From: Pseudomonadota bacterium
GTDB taxonomy: Bacteria; Desulfobacterota; Desulfovibrionia; Desulfovibrionales; Desulfovibrionaceae
DNA: 64,000 nt
Assembly (NCBI GenBank): GCA_023419375.1
Contig: JAEZYD010000008.1
Location: 1 to 64,000 of the forward strand
Reading direction: 5' to 3'
Shown here: positions 25,239 to 34,956 of the stretch, one piece after another
Layout of the letters: every line of letters begins with the position of its first letter
How positions within the stretch are numbered: the first letter of the stretch is position 1
Program-made: the position numbers and the translations under genes
Notes under the pieces: model-generated
Database searches by the model: none
What the model was told of the DNA's origin: nothing
The model's input: only the letters and a program-made list of their open reading frames with translations

Positions 25239-28058
25239 TCAGGCCGGGAGGGTAAAATCTTCCGTTTCGCGCGGCAAGGTCATGGAAAAAACCGCGCCCT
25301 GCGGCGTGTTGTCAAATACTTCAATGCTCCCGCCGTGGGCCTGCACAATGCTGCGGCACAGGGCCAGCCCAAGCCCCATGCCTCTGCGGCCATCGCCTCT
25401 TTTTATGGCTGCGGAGTGGAACATGTCAAAAATACGGCTCTGTTCCGTTTTTGAAATTCCAGGGCCATTATCGGCAACTTCCAGCCTGACCCACGGCCCG
25501 TCAGCCCTCGCGCGTATGCGGATGGCTGTTCCCTCTGGCGTATGTTTGACGGCATTGTCCAGCAGGTTGACCAGCACCTGCACCATGAGCCGGGCATCCA
25601 TGCGGGCCATGAGCAGGGCTTCGGGCATTTCCGCGCGCAAATCATGGCGTGCTGCACGGCGGCTGGTGATCTGCGCGGCTTCGGCAATGACATCTTCAAG
25701 AAGCTCCGGTTCAAGCCGAAGGGTAAAATCCTGCTGCTCAAGACGGGTGAGTGCCAGCAGGTTTTCCACCATGCCCACAAGATAGCGGGCTTCTTCCTCA
25801 ATGGCCGTTGCAATGGCCGCATTGCGTTCTGGCGAGCCGGAGCCGTTCTGCCCGGCAAGGATGGCGGCATTGCCGCAAATGCCTGTGAGCGGCGTGCGCA
25901 GATCGTGCGATATGGAGCGCAGCACATCGGCGCGCAGTTTCTCCTGCTGCGCGCGCACGGCAATGCTGGCGTTGGCCTGCGTGAGTCGTTCTTTTTCCAG
26001 AGCCAGCGCGCATTCCCCAGCCAGAGCCAGAACAAGGTTTTTGCTGTTGGCATCGGCAAGCGGAGCCGTGCGCCCCGGCAGAACATGCAGTTCGGCCACG
26101 GCCAGTACGGCAGACTGGCTGCTGATGGGGATAAAGCTGTGCCGCGATCCGGGCAGGGAATCAGTGCCCGCGCCAGCTGGGCGGTTATTTTTGGCAACCC
26201 ACTGGGCAACGCCCAGTTCGTCCTTTGGCGTGTCCCTGTTGCGTTGGCTGCCAGCGTGCGGATTGCCTGCACCCTGCATCTTGTCTGCCCTGTAGGAGAA
26301 TACGGGCCTGGCTTCAAGCAGCCCTTGCCGTACTGAATAGAGCGTTGTTTCGCAGCCCAGCAGGGTGCCGAGCTGGCGGGCAGTTTCCTGCAGGATGGCG
26401 GGTTCGTCCTTGGCCTTTTGCAGGCGGCGGCTGTTGCCCAGCAGGAGCTCCGTATGCAGCGCCCGTACCGTGCTTTGCCGGGCCTGCATGCGGGCCCGCC
26501 CCGTGATGGCGCTTGTGGCGGCGGAAACCAGCAGCATTGCGCAAAAAAGTCCCACATAGTCCGTATCGTAAACGGTAAAGCTGAAACGCGGCTCAACAAA
26601 GAGAAAATCAAAGAGGCCCACCCCTGCCACGGAGGCCGCCACACCGTACCACGGCCCGGTGGTGAGGATGGAAACACCCAGCACACCCAGCATGTACAAG
26701 CCCGCAATGCCGCCATTGGGCATGCCCAGCGAGAACATGAGCAGGCCTGCGATGCTGCACACGGCCATGATTGCAGCAGTGGCGCACCATTGCCGCCAGG
26801 AGCGGGGGGCTGTGCCCCGCAAGGCCCTGAGCGCCGCAAACAAAGGCCCGGCATGTTCGGGTGCTCTGCCCACAGGCACGACATCGGGGATGATGTAGGT
26901 TTCCATCTCCGGCGCGAGTTCGGCAAGGCGCTCCACCAGCGTTTTGTTTTTGCGGAACAGCCACCCGCCAGCCGGGGAGCGCCCCACCACAATTTTGCTC
27001 ACCCCGCTCATGCGCGCGTATTCCGCTATCTGGGCGGGAACGTCCTCGCCGTGCAGGGTCACGATAACCGCGCCCAGATCTTCCGCCAGTTTCAGGTTGC
27101 TGCGCAGGGTATCGCGGCTTTTGGATTCATTGCGGCGCGGCATGGCGTTTTGCACAAAAAGCGCGGTGAAATCAGCGCGAAAGGCCTCCACCATGCGGGC
27201 GGCGGTGCGGATAACCCGCGCATTGCTGGGCGCGCCTGAAAGGCAGATGAGGATATGCTCCTTGATCTGCCGCCCTGCTTCCTGCCCTCCGCCAGCGGCG
27301 GATGCCCGCCGGTTGACGCGGTCGGCCATGCGGCGCAGGGCAATCTCCCGCAGGGCAATGAGATTGGCTGGCAGAAAAAAGTGTCCCAGAGCCCGTTGCG
27401 CCTGCGCCTCGGCGTATATCTTGCCTTCGTGGAGGCGGGATACAAGCTCGTCTGGCTCCAGATCGACCAGCTCCACCTGATCGGCGCCGTCAAACACGCT
27501 GTCGGGTATGCGTTCGCGCACCACAACTCCGGTCATGGCGGCAACCACATCGTTGAGGCTTTCCAGATGTTGCACGTTAACCGTGGTCCATACGGATATG
27601 CCCGCCTGAAGCAGCTCCTCCACATCCTGAAAGCGCTTGCGGTTGCGGCAGCCCTGCGCATTGGAATGGGCCAGCTCGTCCACGAGGGCGATTTCCGGCT
27701 TGCGGGCCAGTACGGCATCCACATCCAGCTCATTGAGCGTTATGCCCCTGTGTTCAATCCGCAGGGGCGGCACGGCCTCCAGACCCGGCAGCAGGGCCGC
27801 TGTTTCCGGCCTTGGGTGCGGCTCCACATAGCCCACAACAATGCTGTGCCCCTGCTCCTGAGCGGCGTGGGCCGCCCGTAGCATGGAATATGTCTTGCCC
27901 ACTCCAGCCGCATAGCCGAAAAATATCTTGAGCAATCCTCTGGGCGACGGGCGCACGATTGCGCCCGCCTCGCCAGCGAGGGGCTTGCCGCCCGGAGCCG
28001 CCTGTTGCAACTGGGCAAGCAGGGCATCGGGGGATGGACGTTTGTAACTGTCTGTCAT
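25239..28058 (-). CDS. kdpD: KdpD sensor histidine kinase
   Basis: Membrane sensor kinase (939 residues) for potassium limitation and turgor. The N-terminal KdpD domain carries a Walker A GYAAGVGKT at residues 49-57. A universal-stress-like domain follows (about 265-390), then four hydrophobic segments (about 425-530) of the DUF4118 type and a GAF-like region. The HisKA domain has HDLRTPL with H718, and the ATPase domain has N, G1 and G2 boxes (LLDNAVKHT, DNGPGI, GMGLGLA). Length and order match E. coli KdpD. It sits between kdpC and kdpE. Confidence 0.95.
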   Translation of the reverse strand: MTDSYKRPSPDALLAQLQQAAPGGKPLAGEAGAIVRPSPRGLLKIFFGYAAGVGKTYSMLRAAHAAQEQGHSIVVGYVEPHPRPETAALLPGLEAVPPLRIEHRGITLNELDVDAVLARKPEIALVDELAHSNAQGCRNRKRFQDVEELLQAGISVWTTVNVQHLESLNDVVAAMTGVVVRERIPDSVFDGADQVELVDLEPDELVSRLHEGKIYAEAQAQRALGHFFLPANLIALREIALRRMADRVNRRASAAGGGQEAGRQIKEHILICLSGAPSNARVIRTAARMVEAFRADFTALFVQNAMPRRNESKSRDTLRSNLKLAEDLGAVIVTLHGEDVPAQIAEYARMSGVSKIVVGRSPAGGWLFRKNKTLVERLAELAPEMETYIIPDVVPVGRAPEHAGPLFAALRALRGTAPRSWRQWCATAAIMAVCSIAGLLMFSLGMPNGGIAGLYMLGVLGVSILTTGPWYGVAASVAGVGLFDFLFVEPRFSFTVYDTDYVGLFCAMLLVSAATSAITGRARMQARQSTVRALHTELLLGNSRRLQKAKDEPAILQETARQLGTLLGCETTLYSVRQGLLEARPVFSYRADKMQGAGNPHAGSQRNRDTPKDELGVAQWVAKNNRPAGAGTDSLPGSRHSFIPISSQSAVLAVAELHVLPGRTAPLADANSKNLVLALAGECALALEKERLTQANASIAVRAQQEKLRADVLRSISHDLRTPLTGICGNAAILAGQNGSGSPERNAAIATAIEEEARYLVGMVENLLALTRLEQQDFTLRLEPELLEDVIAEAAQITSRRAARHDLRAEMPEALLMARMDARLMVQVLVNLLDNAVKHTPEGTAIRIRARADGPWVRLEVADNGPGISKTEQSRIFDMFHSAAIKRGDGRRGMGLGLALCRSIVQAHGGSIEVFDNTPQGAVFSMTLPRETEDFTLPA

Positions 28059-28090
28059 GGTTGTTCTCAGGCTTCTATGCCGCGCGGCAT

Positions 28091-28726
28091 TCAGCGGGGA
28101 GCCGCGGTCGAGGCCCCTGAAACCACGCGCCCGTTGGGCAGCAGGCCTTCCAGCGCCAGATTGACTTCAAGCACGTTGACCCGCGCCTCGCCCAGCAGCC
28201 CCAGGGTACGGCCCTGCGTATACATGGCGATGGTGCGGCGCACTTCCGCAGCCGTAAAACCTGTGGCGCGGGCCAGCCGCTCCACCTGAAATTCCGCGGT
28301 GGCTGGCGAAATATGCGGATCAAGCCCGCTGCCTGATTCCGTCAGCAGATCCACAGGAATGGGCTGGCCGGATTTTTCCGGGTGCGCCAGCCGGATACGT
28401 GTCGCACGCTCCTGCAAGGCCTCAGCGTATTCGGCAGTGGCCGGGCTTTTGTTGCTTGGCCCGGCGTAGAGCAGGGGTTTGCCCTTGTCGGTATAGGTGG
28501 CGGTGTCTGCACTCACGGGGCGGCCCCACAAATGGTTGGCGGCTGTGAAGGGCTGGCCGAGCAACGTGCTGTAGTGCCTGCCCTTGGCGGTAATGATACT
28601 GCCTTCAGCCTGAAAGGGAAACAGCGCCTTGCCCGCCAGGGTGAGCGCGCCGGTATAGGCGCAGGTGAGGGCCGTCATGACGCACAGAAAAACCAGAGAG
28701 CGGCGCAGCAATGTTGTGATGGACAT
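28091..28726 (-). CDS. kdpC: KdpC, potassium-transporting ATPase subunit C
   Basis: Single-span membrane subunit (211 residues) of the Kdp complex, thought to help ATP binding and complex assembly. One N-terminal membrane helix (about residues 9-31) is followed by the periplasmic part with GQPF, the SGLDPHISPA motif and the C-terminal VNVLEVNLAL, all KdpC hallmarks. The start lies 11 bases after the kdpB stop. Confidence 0.95.
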   Translation of the reverse strand: MSITTLLRRSLVFLCVMTALTCAYTGALTLAGKALFPFQAEGSIITAKGRHYSTLLGQPFTAANHLWGRPVSADTATYTDKGKPLLYAGPSNKSPATAEYAEALQERATRIRLAHPEKSGQPIPVDLLTESGSGLDPHISPATAEFQVERLARATGFTAAEVRRTIAMYTQGRTLGLLGEARVNVLEVNLALEGLLPNGRVVSGASTAAPR

Positions 28727-28737
28727 GATGCTTCTCC

Positions 28738-30816
28738 TCAGGCCAGCCCAAGGCCGACCAGGCAGAGGTCAATAAGTTTGATGGCGGCAAAGGGGGCCGC
28801 AAGCCCGCCAAGGCCGTAAATAAAGAGGTTGCGCCGCAACAGCAGCTCGGAGCTTTCCTCCCGGTAGGGCACGCCGCGCAGGGCCAGAGGAATGAGGGCC
28901 ACAATGATGAGGGCATTGTAGATGGTGGCCGCCAGTATGGCGCTTTGCGGGCTGTGCAGGCCCATGATGTTGAGTGCGGCAAGGCCGGGGTACAGGCCCA
29001 TGAACAGGGCCGGAATGATGGCAAAGTACTTTGCCGCGTCGTTGGCTAGAGAAAAGGTGGTGAGGCTGCCGCGCGTCATGAGCAGTTGCTTGCCGATGCG
29101 CACGATATCCAGCAACTTGGTGGGGGAGGAATCCAGATCAACCATGTTGCCCGCTTCCTTGGCGGCCTGCGTGCCCGTGTTCATGGCAACCGCCACGTCC
29201 GCCTGCGCCAGAGCCGGGGCGTCGTTGGTGCCGTCGCCCGTCATGGCGACCAGATGCCCCTTGGCCTGATATTCCCTGATCAGGTTCAGCTTGGTTTCCG
29301 GCGTGGCCTCGGCCAGAAAGTCGTCCACCCCGGCCTCGGCGGCAATGGCGGCGGCTGTGAGCGGATTGTCGCCCGTGATCATGACGGTCTTTATGCCCAT
29401 GCGGCGCAGCTCGCCGAATTTTTCGCGCACGCCGTCCTTGATGACGTCCTTGAGGTGGATCACGCCAAGCACTGCGGCATCGCGGGCTACCACAAGGGGC
29501 GTGCCGCCCTGCCGGGCAATGCTCTGCACCGCTTCATCGCACTGCGGACTCAAACGGCCGCCAAGCTGCTCCGCAAATGTGCGCACCGCGTCTGCCGCGC
29601 CTTTGCGGATGGACGAACCCCGCGCGTCAACGCCGCTCATGCGGGTGTGCGCGGAAAAAGGAACAAACGTCGTGTCTGCCTCTGGCTGCGCTGCGCCATT
29701 CTGCGGAAACAGGTTGTTTGCCAGTTGCACGATGCTGCGGCCCTCGGGGGTTTCGTCCGCAAGCGAGGCAAGGCGGGCGGCCTCCGCCAGTTCCGGCTCG
29801 CTGTGCCCGTCCACTGGTATAAAGCTGACGGCCAGCCTGTTGCCAAGGGTTATGGTGCCTGTTTTGTCGAGCAGGAGCACGTCCACATCGCCAGCCGCCT
29901 CAATGGCGCGTCCACTCATGGCAAGCACGTTGGCCTGATTGAGGCGGCTCATGCCCGCAATGCCTATGGACGAAAGCAGCGCGCCGATGGTGGTTGGGGC
30001 CAGGCAGACAAAGAGCGCCACCAGCGAGGTAACGTCCGCCGGGTTTGTCGCATGGTTCTGATCTGCCGCAAAACGGGCAAAGCACCACAGGGTGCCCGTG
30101 ACCAGCAGAAAAATGACCGTAAGCGCCACCAGCAGGATGTTCAGAGCTATTTCGTTGGGGGTTTTCTGCCGGGCTGCCCCTTCGACCATGGCGATCATTT
30201 TGTCCAGAAAGCTGCGGCCAACCTCGCTGGTAACGCGCAGCACCAGCCAGTCAGAAAGCACCGTGGTGCCGCCTGTGACGGCGCTGCGGTCGCCGCCGCT
30301 TTCCCGGATGACAGGGGCGGATTCGCCCGTGATGGCGCTTTCATCCACAGAGGCTGCCCCTTCGGCCACATCGCCGTCGGCGGGGATCATCTCACCTGCC
30401 AGCACAAGCACGTAGTCGCCGGGTTTCAGCTCTGTAGACGGAGTTATGACAAAGGCCTCGCGCTGCGCAGGATCCGGCAGCTTGCGGGCGTCAACGCTCT
30501 TGCGTGATTTGCGCAGGCTGTCGGCCTGAGCCTTGCCCCGGCCTTCGGCGATGGCTTCCGCAAAGTTGGCAAAGAGCACCGTGAACCAGAGTATGGCGGC
30601 GATTGCGCAGGCAAAGGCGCTCTGGCCTGCGACGGCGGGCATGAATCCCCACGCCCCCGCCAGAGCAAGGCCCGTGGTCATGATGGCGGAAAGATATATG
30701 GTGAACATGACAAAATTGCGCGCCTGAATGTGCGGGGCCAGCTTGGTGAACGAGTCGCCAAGGGCCCGCCGGAGCATCCGGCTGTTGCGCGGGGCATGTG
30801 CAGTTTTGGCTGACAT
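28738..30816 (-). CDS. kdpB: KdpB, P-type ATPase catalytic subunit
   Basis: Catalytic P-type ATPase (692 residues) driving high-affinity potassium uptake. The phosphorylation site DKTGTIT has D317. The dephosphorylation motif TGES is near residue 163 and the hinge motif TGDGTNDAPAL near 520. Membrane helices are placed as in the family, with CLAPTTIGALLS next to the P-domain. It follows kdpA after 28 bases. Confidence 0.97.
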   Translation of the reverse strand: MSAKTAHAPRNSRMLRRALGDSFTKLAPHIQARNFVMFTIYLSAIMTTGLALAGAWGFMPAVAGQSAFACAIAAILWFTVLFANFAEAIAEGRGKAQADSLRKSRKSVDARKLPDPAQREAFVITPSTELKPGDYVLVLAGEMIPADGDVAEGAASVDESAITGESAPVIRESGGDRSAVTGGTTVLSDWLVLRVTSEVGRSFLDKMIAMVEGAARQKTPNEIALNILLVALTVIFLLVTGTLWCFARFAADQNHATNPADVTSLVALFVCLAPTTIGALLSSIGIAGMSRLNQANVLAMSGRAIEAAGDVDVLLLDKTGTITLGNRLAVSFIPVDGHSEPELAEAARLASLADETPEGRSIVQLANNLFPQNGAAQPEADTTFVPFSAHTRMSGVDARGSSIRKGAADAVRTFAEQLGGRLSPQCDEAVQSIARQGGTPLVVARDAAVLGVIHLKDVIKDGVREKFGELRRMGIKTVMITGDNPLTAAAIAAEAGVDDFLAEATPETKLNLIREYQAKGHLVAMTGDGTNDAPALAQADVAVAMNTGTQAAKEAGNMVDLDSSPTKLLDIVRIGKQLLMTRGSLTTFSLANDAAKYFAIIPALFMGLYPGLAALNIMGLHSPQSAILAATIYNALIIVALIPLALRGVPYREESSELLLRRNLFIYGLGGLAAPFAAIKLIDLCLVGLGLA

Positions 30817-30844
30817 GGCTGCATCCTTTATTATTGAGCGCCAG

Positions 30845-32638
30845 TTAGCGCGTCATTTGCAGGTGTTCGGCCACGGGGCCGAGAGCCAGAGCGGGGAAGA
30901 AGCTCAGCGCGCCCACCAGCAGCACCACAAATATGAGCAGAAAAACAAACATGCCGTTGCTGGTGGAGAGTGTGCCGGAGCTTGCGGCCACGGTCTTTTT
31001 GGCCGCCATGCTCTCTGCGGCGGCAAGTATGGCTGCCACGGGCACAAAGCGCCCGGCAAGCATGAGCGCGCTCAGCAGCACATTCAGAAAAGGCGTGTTG
31101 GCGTTCAGCCCGGCAAAGGCCGAGCCGTTGTTGGCCCCGGCGGAGGTGGCGGTATAGAGCAGCTCGCTGAAGCCGTGGGGCAGGGCGTTGTTCAGGCTGT
31201 CCACAACCTGCGGAACAAGGCACATCAGACCTGCCCCGATCAGGATGGCTACCGGCGTGGTCAGGCAGACCACAACGGCCATCTTCATTTCAAAGGGTTC
31301 CACCTTCTTGCCCAGATATTCGGGGGTGCGGCCCACCATCAGGCCAGCCATGAAGACGGTCAGCAGCACAAAGGCCAGCATACCGTAGAGGCCGCTGCCA
31401 ACACCGCCAAAGACCACCTCGCCCAACTGCATGAGCACCATGGGAACCAGCCCCCCCAGCGGCGTGAGGCTGTCGTGCGTGGCATTGACCGAGCCGTTGG
31501 AGGCGGCGGTTGTGGCGGCGGCCCAGATGGCGCTGTCTGTTATGCCAAAGCGCGCCTCTTTGCCTTCCATGTTGCCTCCGGCCTGAGCCAGCAGGCCGTT
31601 GCGGGCCGCCAGGTCAACCTGCCCGCTCTGGGCCAGTTGCGGGGTGGCGCTTTGCTCTGCCCAGGCGGTGAAACCGATGGCGGCGGTCAGCAGTAGGGTC
31701 ATGGTGATGAATAGGGCTACGCCCTGACGCATGTCCCTGATCTGTCTGCCAAAAGTGAAGCACAGCCCTGCGGGAATGAGCAGCAGGGCCAGCATCTCCA
31801 GCATGTTTGCGAGGGGAGTGGGGTTTTCGTGCGGGTGGGCGGAATTGACGCCGTTGTAGCCGCCGCCATTGGTGCCAAGCTGCTTGGGCGCAACCTGTGA
31901 GGCCTGCGGCCCCATGGGAACCATCTGCTCCGTAACGGTGGCCCCGTCTTCGGTTGTAAGCGGTTCAAGCAGGGCAACAGTTTTGTAAGGAGAAAAATTC
32001 TGCGGCACGCCCTGCCAGATGAGCAGCAGGGAAAGCGCCAGCGAGAGCGGCACAAGGATATACAGGGTGGCGCGGGTGGCGTCTGCCCAGAAGTTGCCAA
32101 GACCTGAAACGGCTGGCGTGGCGGAAGTCTCTGGCCCGCCGGATGTTTCTGTTTTTCGCGCGCGCAGCCCCCGGATCAAGGCGAACAGCACCGCAATGCC
32201 CACAGCGGCAGAAACAAAGTTCTGCACCGTAAGGCCTGCCATCTGGGCCAGATAGCCCATGGCGCTTTCGCCCGAGTAGGCCTGCCAGTTGGTATTGGTG
32301 ACAAAGCTCACCGCCGTGTTCAGGGCCAGATCCCAGCTTGTACCCGCTATGTCCTGTGGATTCAGGGGCAGGCTGCCCTGCGCCATGAGCAGCAGCATAA
32401 GTGCCGCAATGCTTACGGCACTGAATGCCAGCACGCAGCCGAGGTAACGCTTCCAGCCCATCTGTTCCGCCGGGTTGATGCCCATGACGCGGTACAGGCC
32501 GCGTTCGCAGGGGGCCAGCATTTTTTGCAGCCAGAACGGTTCGCCGTCCATGACCTTGCCCATGTAAATGCCCAGCGGCCACGCCAGCAGGGCGAGCAAT
32601 ATGATGTACAGCAGGCATTGCCCGATCATGTTTTCCAT
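30845..32638 (-). CDS. kdpA: KdpA, potassium-binding and channel-like subunit
   Basis: Membrane subunit (597 residues) holding the selectivity filter of the Kdp pump. It has ten or so hydrophobic helices and four filter-like loops, for example VTNTNWQAY, GTNGGGYNGVNSAHPHENP and SAGANNGSAF, as in KdpA. I start at the ATG at 32638, preceded by AGGAGG, rather than at the GTG further up. No separate kdpF can be seen upstream. It is the first gene of kdpABCDE, divergent from arsR with 169 bases between. Confidence 0.96.
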   Translation of the reverse strand: MENMIGQCLLYIILLALLAWPLGIYMGKVMDGEPFWLQKMLAPCERGLYRVMGINPAEQMGWKRYLGCVLAFSAVSIAALMLLLMAQGSLPLNPQDIAGTSWDLALNTAVSFVTNTNWQAYSGESAMGYLAQMAGLTVQNFVSAAVGIAVLFALIRGLRARKTETSGGPETSATPAVSGLGNFWADATRATLYILVPLSLALSLLLIWQGVPQNFSPYKTVALLEPLTTEDGATVTEQMVPMGPQASQVAPKQLGTNGGGYNGVNSAHPHENPTPLANMLEMLALLLIPAGLCFTFGRQIRDMRQGVALFITMTLLLTAAIGFTAWAEQSATPQLAQSGQVDLAARNGLLAQAGGNMEGKEARFGITDSAIWAAATTAASNGSVNATHDSLTPLGGLVPMVLMQLGEVVFGGVGSGLYGMLAFVLLTVFMAGLMVGRTPEYLGKKVEPFEMKMAVVVCLTTPVAILIGAGLMCLVPQVVDSLNNALPHGFSELLYTATSAGANNGSAFAGLNANTPFLNVLLSALMLAGRFVPVAAILAAAESMAAKKTVAASSGTLSTSNGMFVFLLIFVVLLVGALSFFPALALGPVAEHLQMTR

Positions 32639-32692
32639 AATGTCCTCCTGTGGGGCTTGAACCTTGCCCACGGGAACACGGTATGAAAAAGC

Positions 32693-32734
32693 GCATAAAA
32701 TGGGTGTTAAACTTGGGGCGGGAGTATAAAATTT
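32693..32734 (-). promoter_or_regulatory. Possible KdpE-responsive promoter elements
   Basis: On the minus strand, ATTTTATAC (about 32724-32732), TTTAACACC (about 32704-32712) and TTTTATGC (32693-32700) form a T-rich set ahead of kdpA. It resembles the T-rich KdpE target of the E. coli kdp promoter. This is a resemblance by eye only. Confidence 0.35.
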
Positions 32735-32772
32735 GTATTAAGGCCGATGACTGTTTTTGCTGCCAGCCGCTC

Positions 32773-32801
32773 TTGACATTGTTCAACTGGTGTTGAATGA
32801 T
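32773..32801 (+). promoter_or_regulatory. arsR promoter overlapped by an ArsR operator
   Basis: TTGACA (32773-32778) is followed after 17 bases by AATGAT (32796-32801). Between and overlapping lies the perfect inverted repeat TTCAAC-TGGT-GTTGAA (32782-32797), a good candidate ArsR-type site that would block RNA polymerase. Initiation would fall at or next to the arsR ATG. Confidence 0.65.
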
Positions 32802-32807
32802 TGTCCA

Positions 32808-33197
32808 ATGGAAACAAAAAAAGCCACACAGGTGTTTGAAGCCCTTACGTCCGAGGCGCGCCTCTGCATTTTTCGCCTGCTGGTCAAACACGCCCCTGCC
32901 GGGCTGGTGGCGGGGGAGCTTTCCCGCCTGGCGGAGATCCCCAAGACCAACCTTTCTTTTCATCTGAAAACCCTTGTTCACAGCGGGCTGGCCAGCGTGG
33001 AGCGGGAGGGGCGCAGCACGCGCTACAGGGCAAATATTCCTCTGATGCTTGAAACCATATCCTATCTGACTGCCGAGTGCTGCTCAGGCCATCCTGAGCA
33101 GTGCAGGGCGTATCGAAGTGAGAGTTGCGTGGATGCGGCATTTCTGCCCGACTGTTGCGAAAACAACGCGTCAGATACCGGGAGCGACCATAAGTGA
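32808..33197 (+). CDS. arsR: ArsR family repressor
   Basis: Winged-helix metalloregulator (129 residues) expected to repress the downstream arsenic genes until arsenite binds. The helix-turn-helix runs through LSRLAEIPKTNLSFHLKTLVHSGLA and the wing through VEREGRSTRYRA. Cysteine pairs occur in the C-terminal part (TAECCSGHPEQC and PDCCENN), suggesting an arsenite site there rather than in the DNA-binding helix of E. coli ArsR. The ATG at 32808 has no Shine-Dalgarno and lies at the predicted transcription start, so the mRNA may be leaderless. Confidence 0.88.
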   Translation: METKKATQVFEALTSEARLCIFRLLVKHAPAGLVAGELSRLAEIPKTNLSFHLKTLVHSGLASVEREGRSTRYRANIPLMLETISYLTAECCSGHPEQCRAYRSESCVDAAFLPDCCENNASDTGSDHK

Positions 33198-33300
33198 CGC
33201 GGGAAAATCCGTATCTTGCAGGTGCGGCGGGATAAATGCGACTCCAGTGCTTCGGGCGGCGTTTTGAACTTTTCCTTTGAATCCCATGCCAGAGGTACCC

Positions 33301-33774
33301 ATGAACATTCTTTTTTTGTGCACGGGCAATTCCTGCCGTTCGATCATTGCCGAGGCGCTTTTCCGCTCCATGGCCCCGGCGGGGGTGACTGCCCAGAGCG
33401 CGGGCAGCAGGCCTGCGGGTTATGTGCACCCCCGCGCGCTTGAGGCACTGGCCGAGGCCGGAATTCCTGCCCAAGGCCTTGCAAGCAAGCCGTGGGATGA
33501 TCTGCCGGAAAACCCCACTGTGGTCATAAGCCTGTGCGCCGATGTGGCGGGTGAAGCCTGCCCCGTGTACTTCGGCTCTGTAATACGCAGTCACTGGGGC
33601 ATGCCCGACCCAGCTAAAGTACAGGGGGATGAAGCCGCAATCCGGGCCGCATTTGCCGAAACGCTGACCGTGCTTCGCAGGCGCATTACGGCCCTGGTGC
33701 AGGCTCTTGCAGCACAGCCGGGCATGGACGCCAGCACCCTGAAAAACTTTCTTGACGGCATTGCCGCGCACTAA
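33301..33774 (+). CDS. arsC: Arsenate reductase, low-molecular-weight phosphatase type
   Basis: Reduces arsenate to arsenite for export (157 residues). The LMW-phosphatase P-loop CTGNSCR is at residues 7-13, with C7 as nucleophile. Two further cysteines, C79 and C87 (LCADVAGEAC), fit the thioredoxin-coupled triple-cysteine relay of pI258-type ArsC. The general acid is in WGMPDP (D103). The ATG at 33301 has AGAGG upstream. It sits between arsR and acr3, 12 bases before the latter. Confidence 0.93.
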   Translation: MNILFLCTGNSCRSIIAEALFRSMAPAGVTAQSAGSRPAGYVHPRALEALAEAGIPAQGLASKPWDDLPENPTVVISLCADVAGEACPVYFGSVIRSHWGMPDPAKVQGDEAAIRAAFAETLTVLRRRITALVQALAAQPGMDASTLKNFLDGIAAH

Positions 33775-33786
33775 GGGGCGCAAATT

Positions 33787-34845
33787 ATGAGTCAGTCAAC
33801 ATTGCAGCGGCTTTCATTCCTCGACAGATTCCTGACCCTGTGGATTTTTCTTGCCATGTTCGCGGGTGTGGGGCTTGGCTGGGCAGCGCCGGGCGTAAAG
33901 AACGTCATCAACTTTTTTCAGGTTGGCACCACCAATATTCCCATTGCCATCGGCCTTATCCTGATGATGTACCCGCCGCTGGCAAAAGTGAAATACGAGC
34001 AGCTTGGCCGGGTGTTCCGCAATAAAAAGGTCTTGCTGCTTTCGCTGGTGCAAAACTGGGTGATCGGCCCTGTTCTGATGTTCTTGCTGGCGATAGCCTT
34101 TCTCTCCGGCAACAACAGCTACATGGTGGGGCTTATACTGATCGGCCTGGCCCGGTGCATTGCCATGGTCATTGTGTGGAACGACCTTGCCGGGGGCGAC
34201 AGGGAATATTGCGCGGGGCTTGTGGCCTTTAACGCCATATTTCAGGTGCTGTTTTTCTCTGTCTACGCCTATGTGTTCATCACTGTGCTGCCCGGCTGGC
34301 TTGGCCTTTCGGGGGCGGTTGTGGATGTGAGCATGGGCCAGATTGCCGAAAGCGTGTTCATCTACCTTGGCATCCCCTTTATCGGGGGCGTTGTGTCCCG
34401 CATTTACGGCCTCAAGGTCAAGGGGCTGGACTGGTACGAGAATGTCTTTATTCCCCGCATCAGCCCCTGGACGCTGCGGGCGCTGCTGTTCACTATTGTT
34501 GTGATGTTCTCCCTCAAGGGCGAATACATTGTGCAGCTGCCCATGGATGTGGTGAAGGTTGCCGTCCCCCTGCTGGTGTACTTTCTCATCATGTTTTTGC
34601 TGTCGTTCTACCTTTCGTGGCGGGCAGGGGCGAACTACGAGCAGTCGGCAACGCTGTCGTTTACCGCCGCATCCAACAACTTTGAGCTGGCCATTGCCGT
34701 GGCCATCGCCGTTTTCGGCCTCAATTCAGGCGAGGCATTTGTGGCGGTTATAGGCCCCCTGGTGGAAGTGCCGGTGCTGATCGCCCTTGTGAATGTGGCC
34801 CTGTACATTCGCCGCAGGTATTTTGCCGGACGGGAAAGCGCCTGA
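33787..34845 (+). CDS. acr3: ACR3 family arsenite exporter
   Basis: Inner-membrane arsenite efflux carrier (352 residues) of the ACR3/BASS type with ten hydrophobic helices. The family motif GLARCIAMVIVWNDLAGGD near residue 118 contains the conserved cysteine needed for transport. The C-terminal FTAASNNFELAIAVAIAVFG is also typical. It is often annotated ArsB but is unrelated to E. coli ArsB. It is the last gene of arsR-arsC-acr3. Confidence 0.95.
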   Translation: MSQSTLQRLSFLDRFLTLWIFLAMFAGVGLGWAAPGVKNVINFFQVGTTNIPIAIGLILMMYPPLAKVKYEQLGRVFRNKKVLLLSLVQNWVIGPVLMFLLAIAFLSGNNSYMVGLILIGLARCIAMVIVWNDLAGGDREYCAGLVAFNAIFQVLFFSVYAYVFITVLPGWLGLSGAVVDVSMGQIAESVFIYLGIPFIGGVVSRIYGLKVKGLDWYENVFIPRISPWTLRALLFTIVVMFSLKGEYIVQLPMDVVKVAVPLLVYFLIMFLLSFYLSWRAGANYEQSATLSFTAASNNFELAIAVAIAVFGLNSGEAFVAVIGPLVEVPVLIALVNVALYIRRRYFAGRESA

Positions 34846-34903
34846 TCAGTCTTGCGCCATAAAAGTCGCTGATCTGGCTGGTAGAAGCCAAGCCTGCATG
34901 TAA

Positions 34904-34930
34904 AGAAGGCCGCCCGTAGGGCGGCCTTCT
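34904..34930 (+). terminator. Hairpin terminator after the ars operon
   Basis: A perfect 12-bp stem, AGAAGGCCGCCC and GGGCGGCCTTCT, encloses GTA. It lacks a T-run on the plus strand. It may also serve the convergent gene at 34957. Confidence 0.65.
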
Positions 34931-34956
34931 GCGTGTTCAGTCAGTATTGCTAGTCA

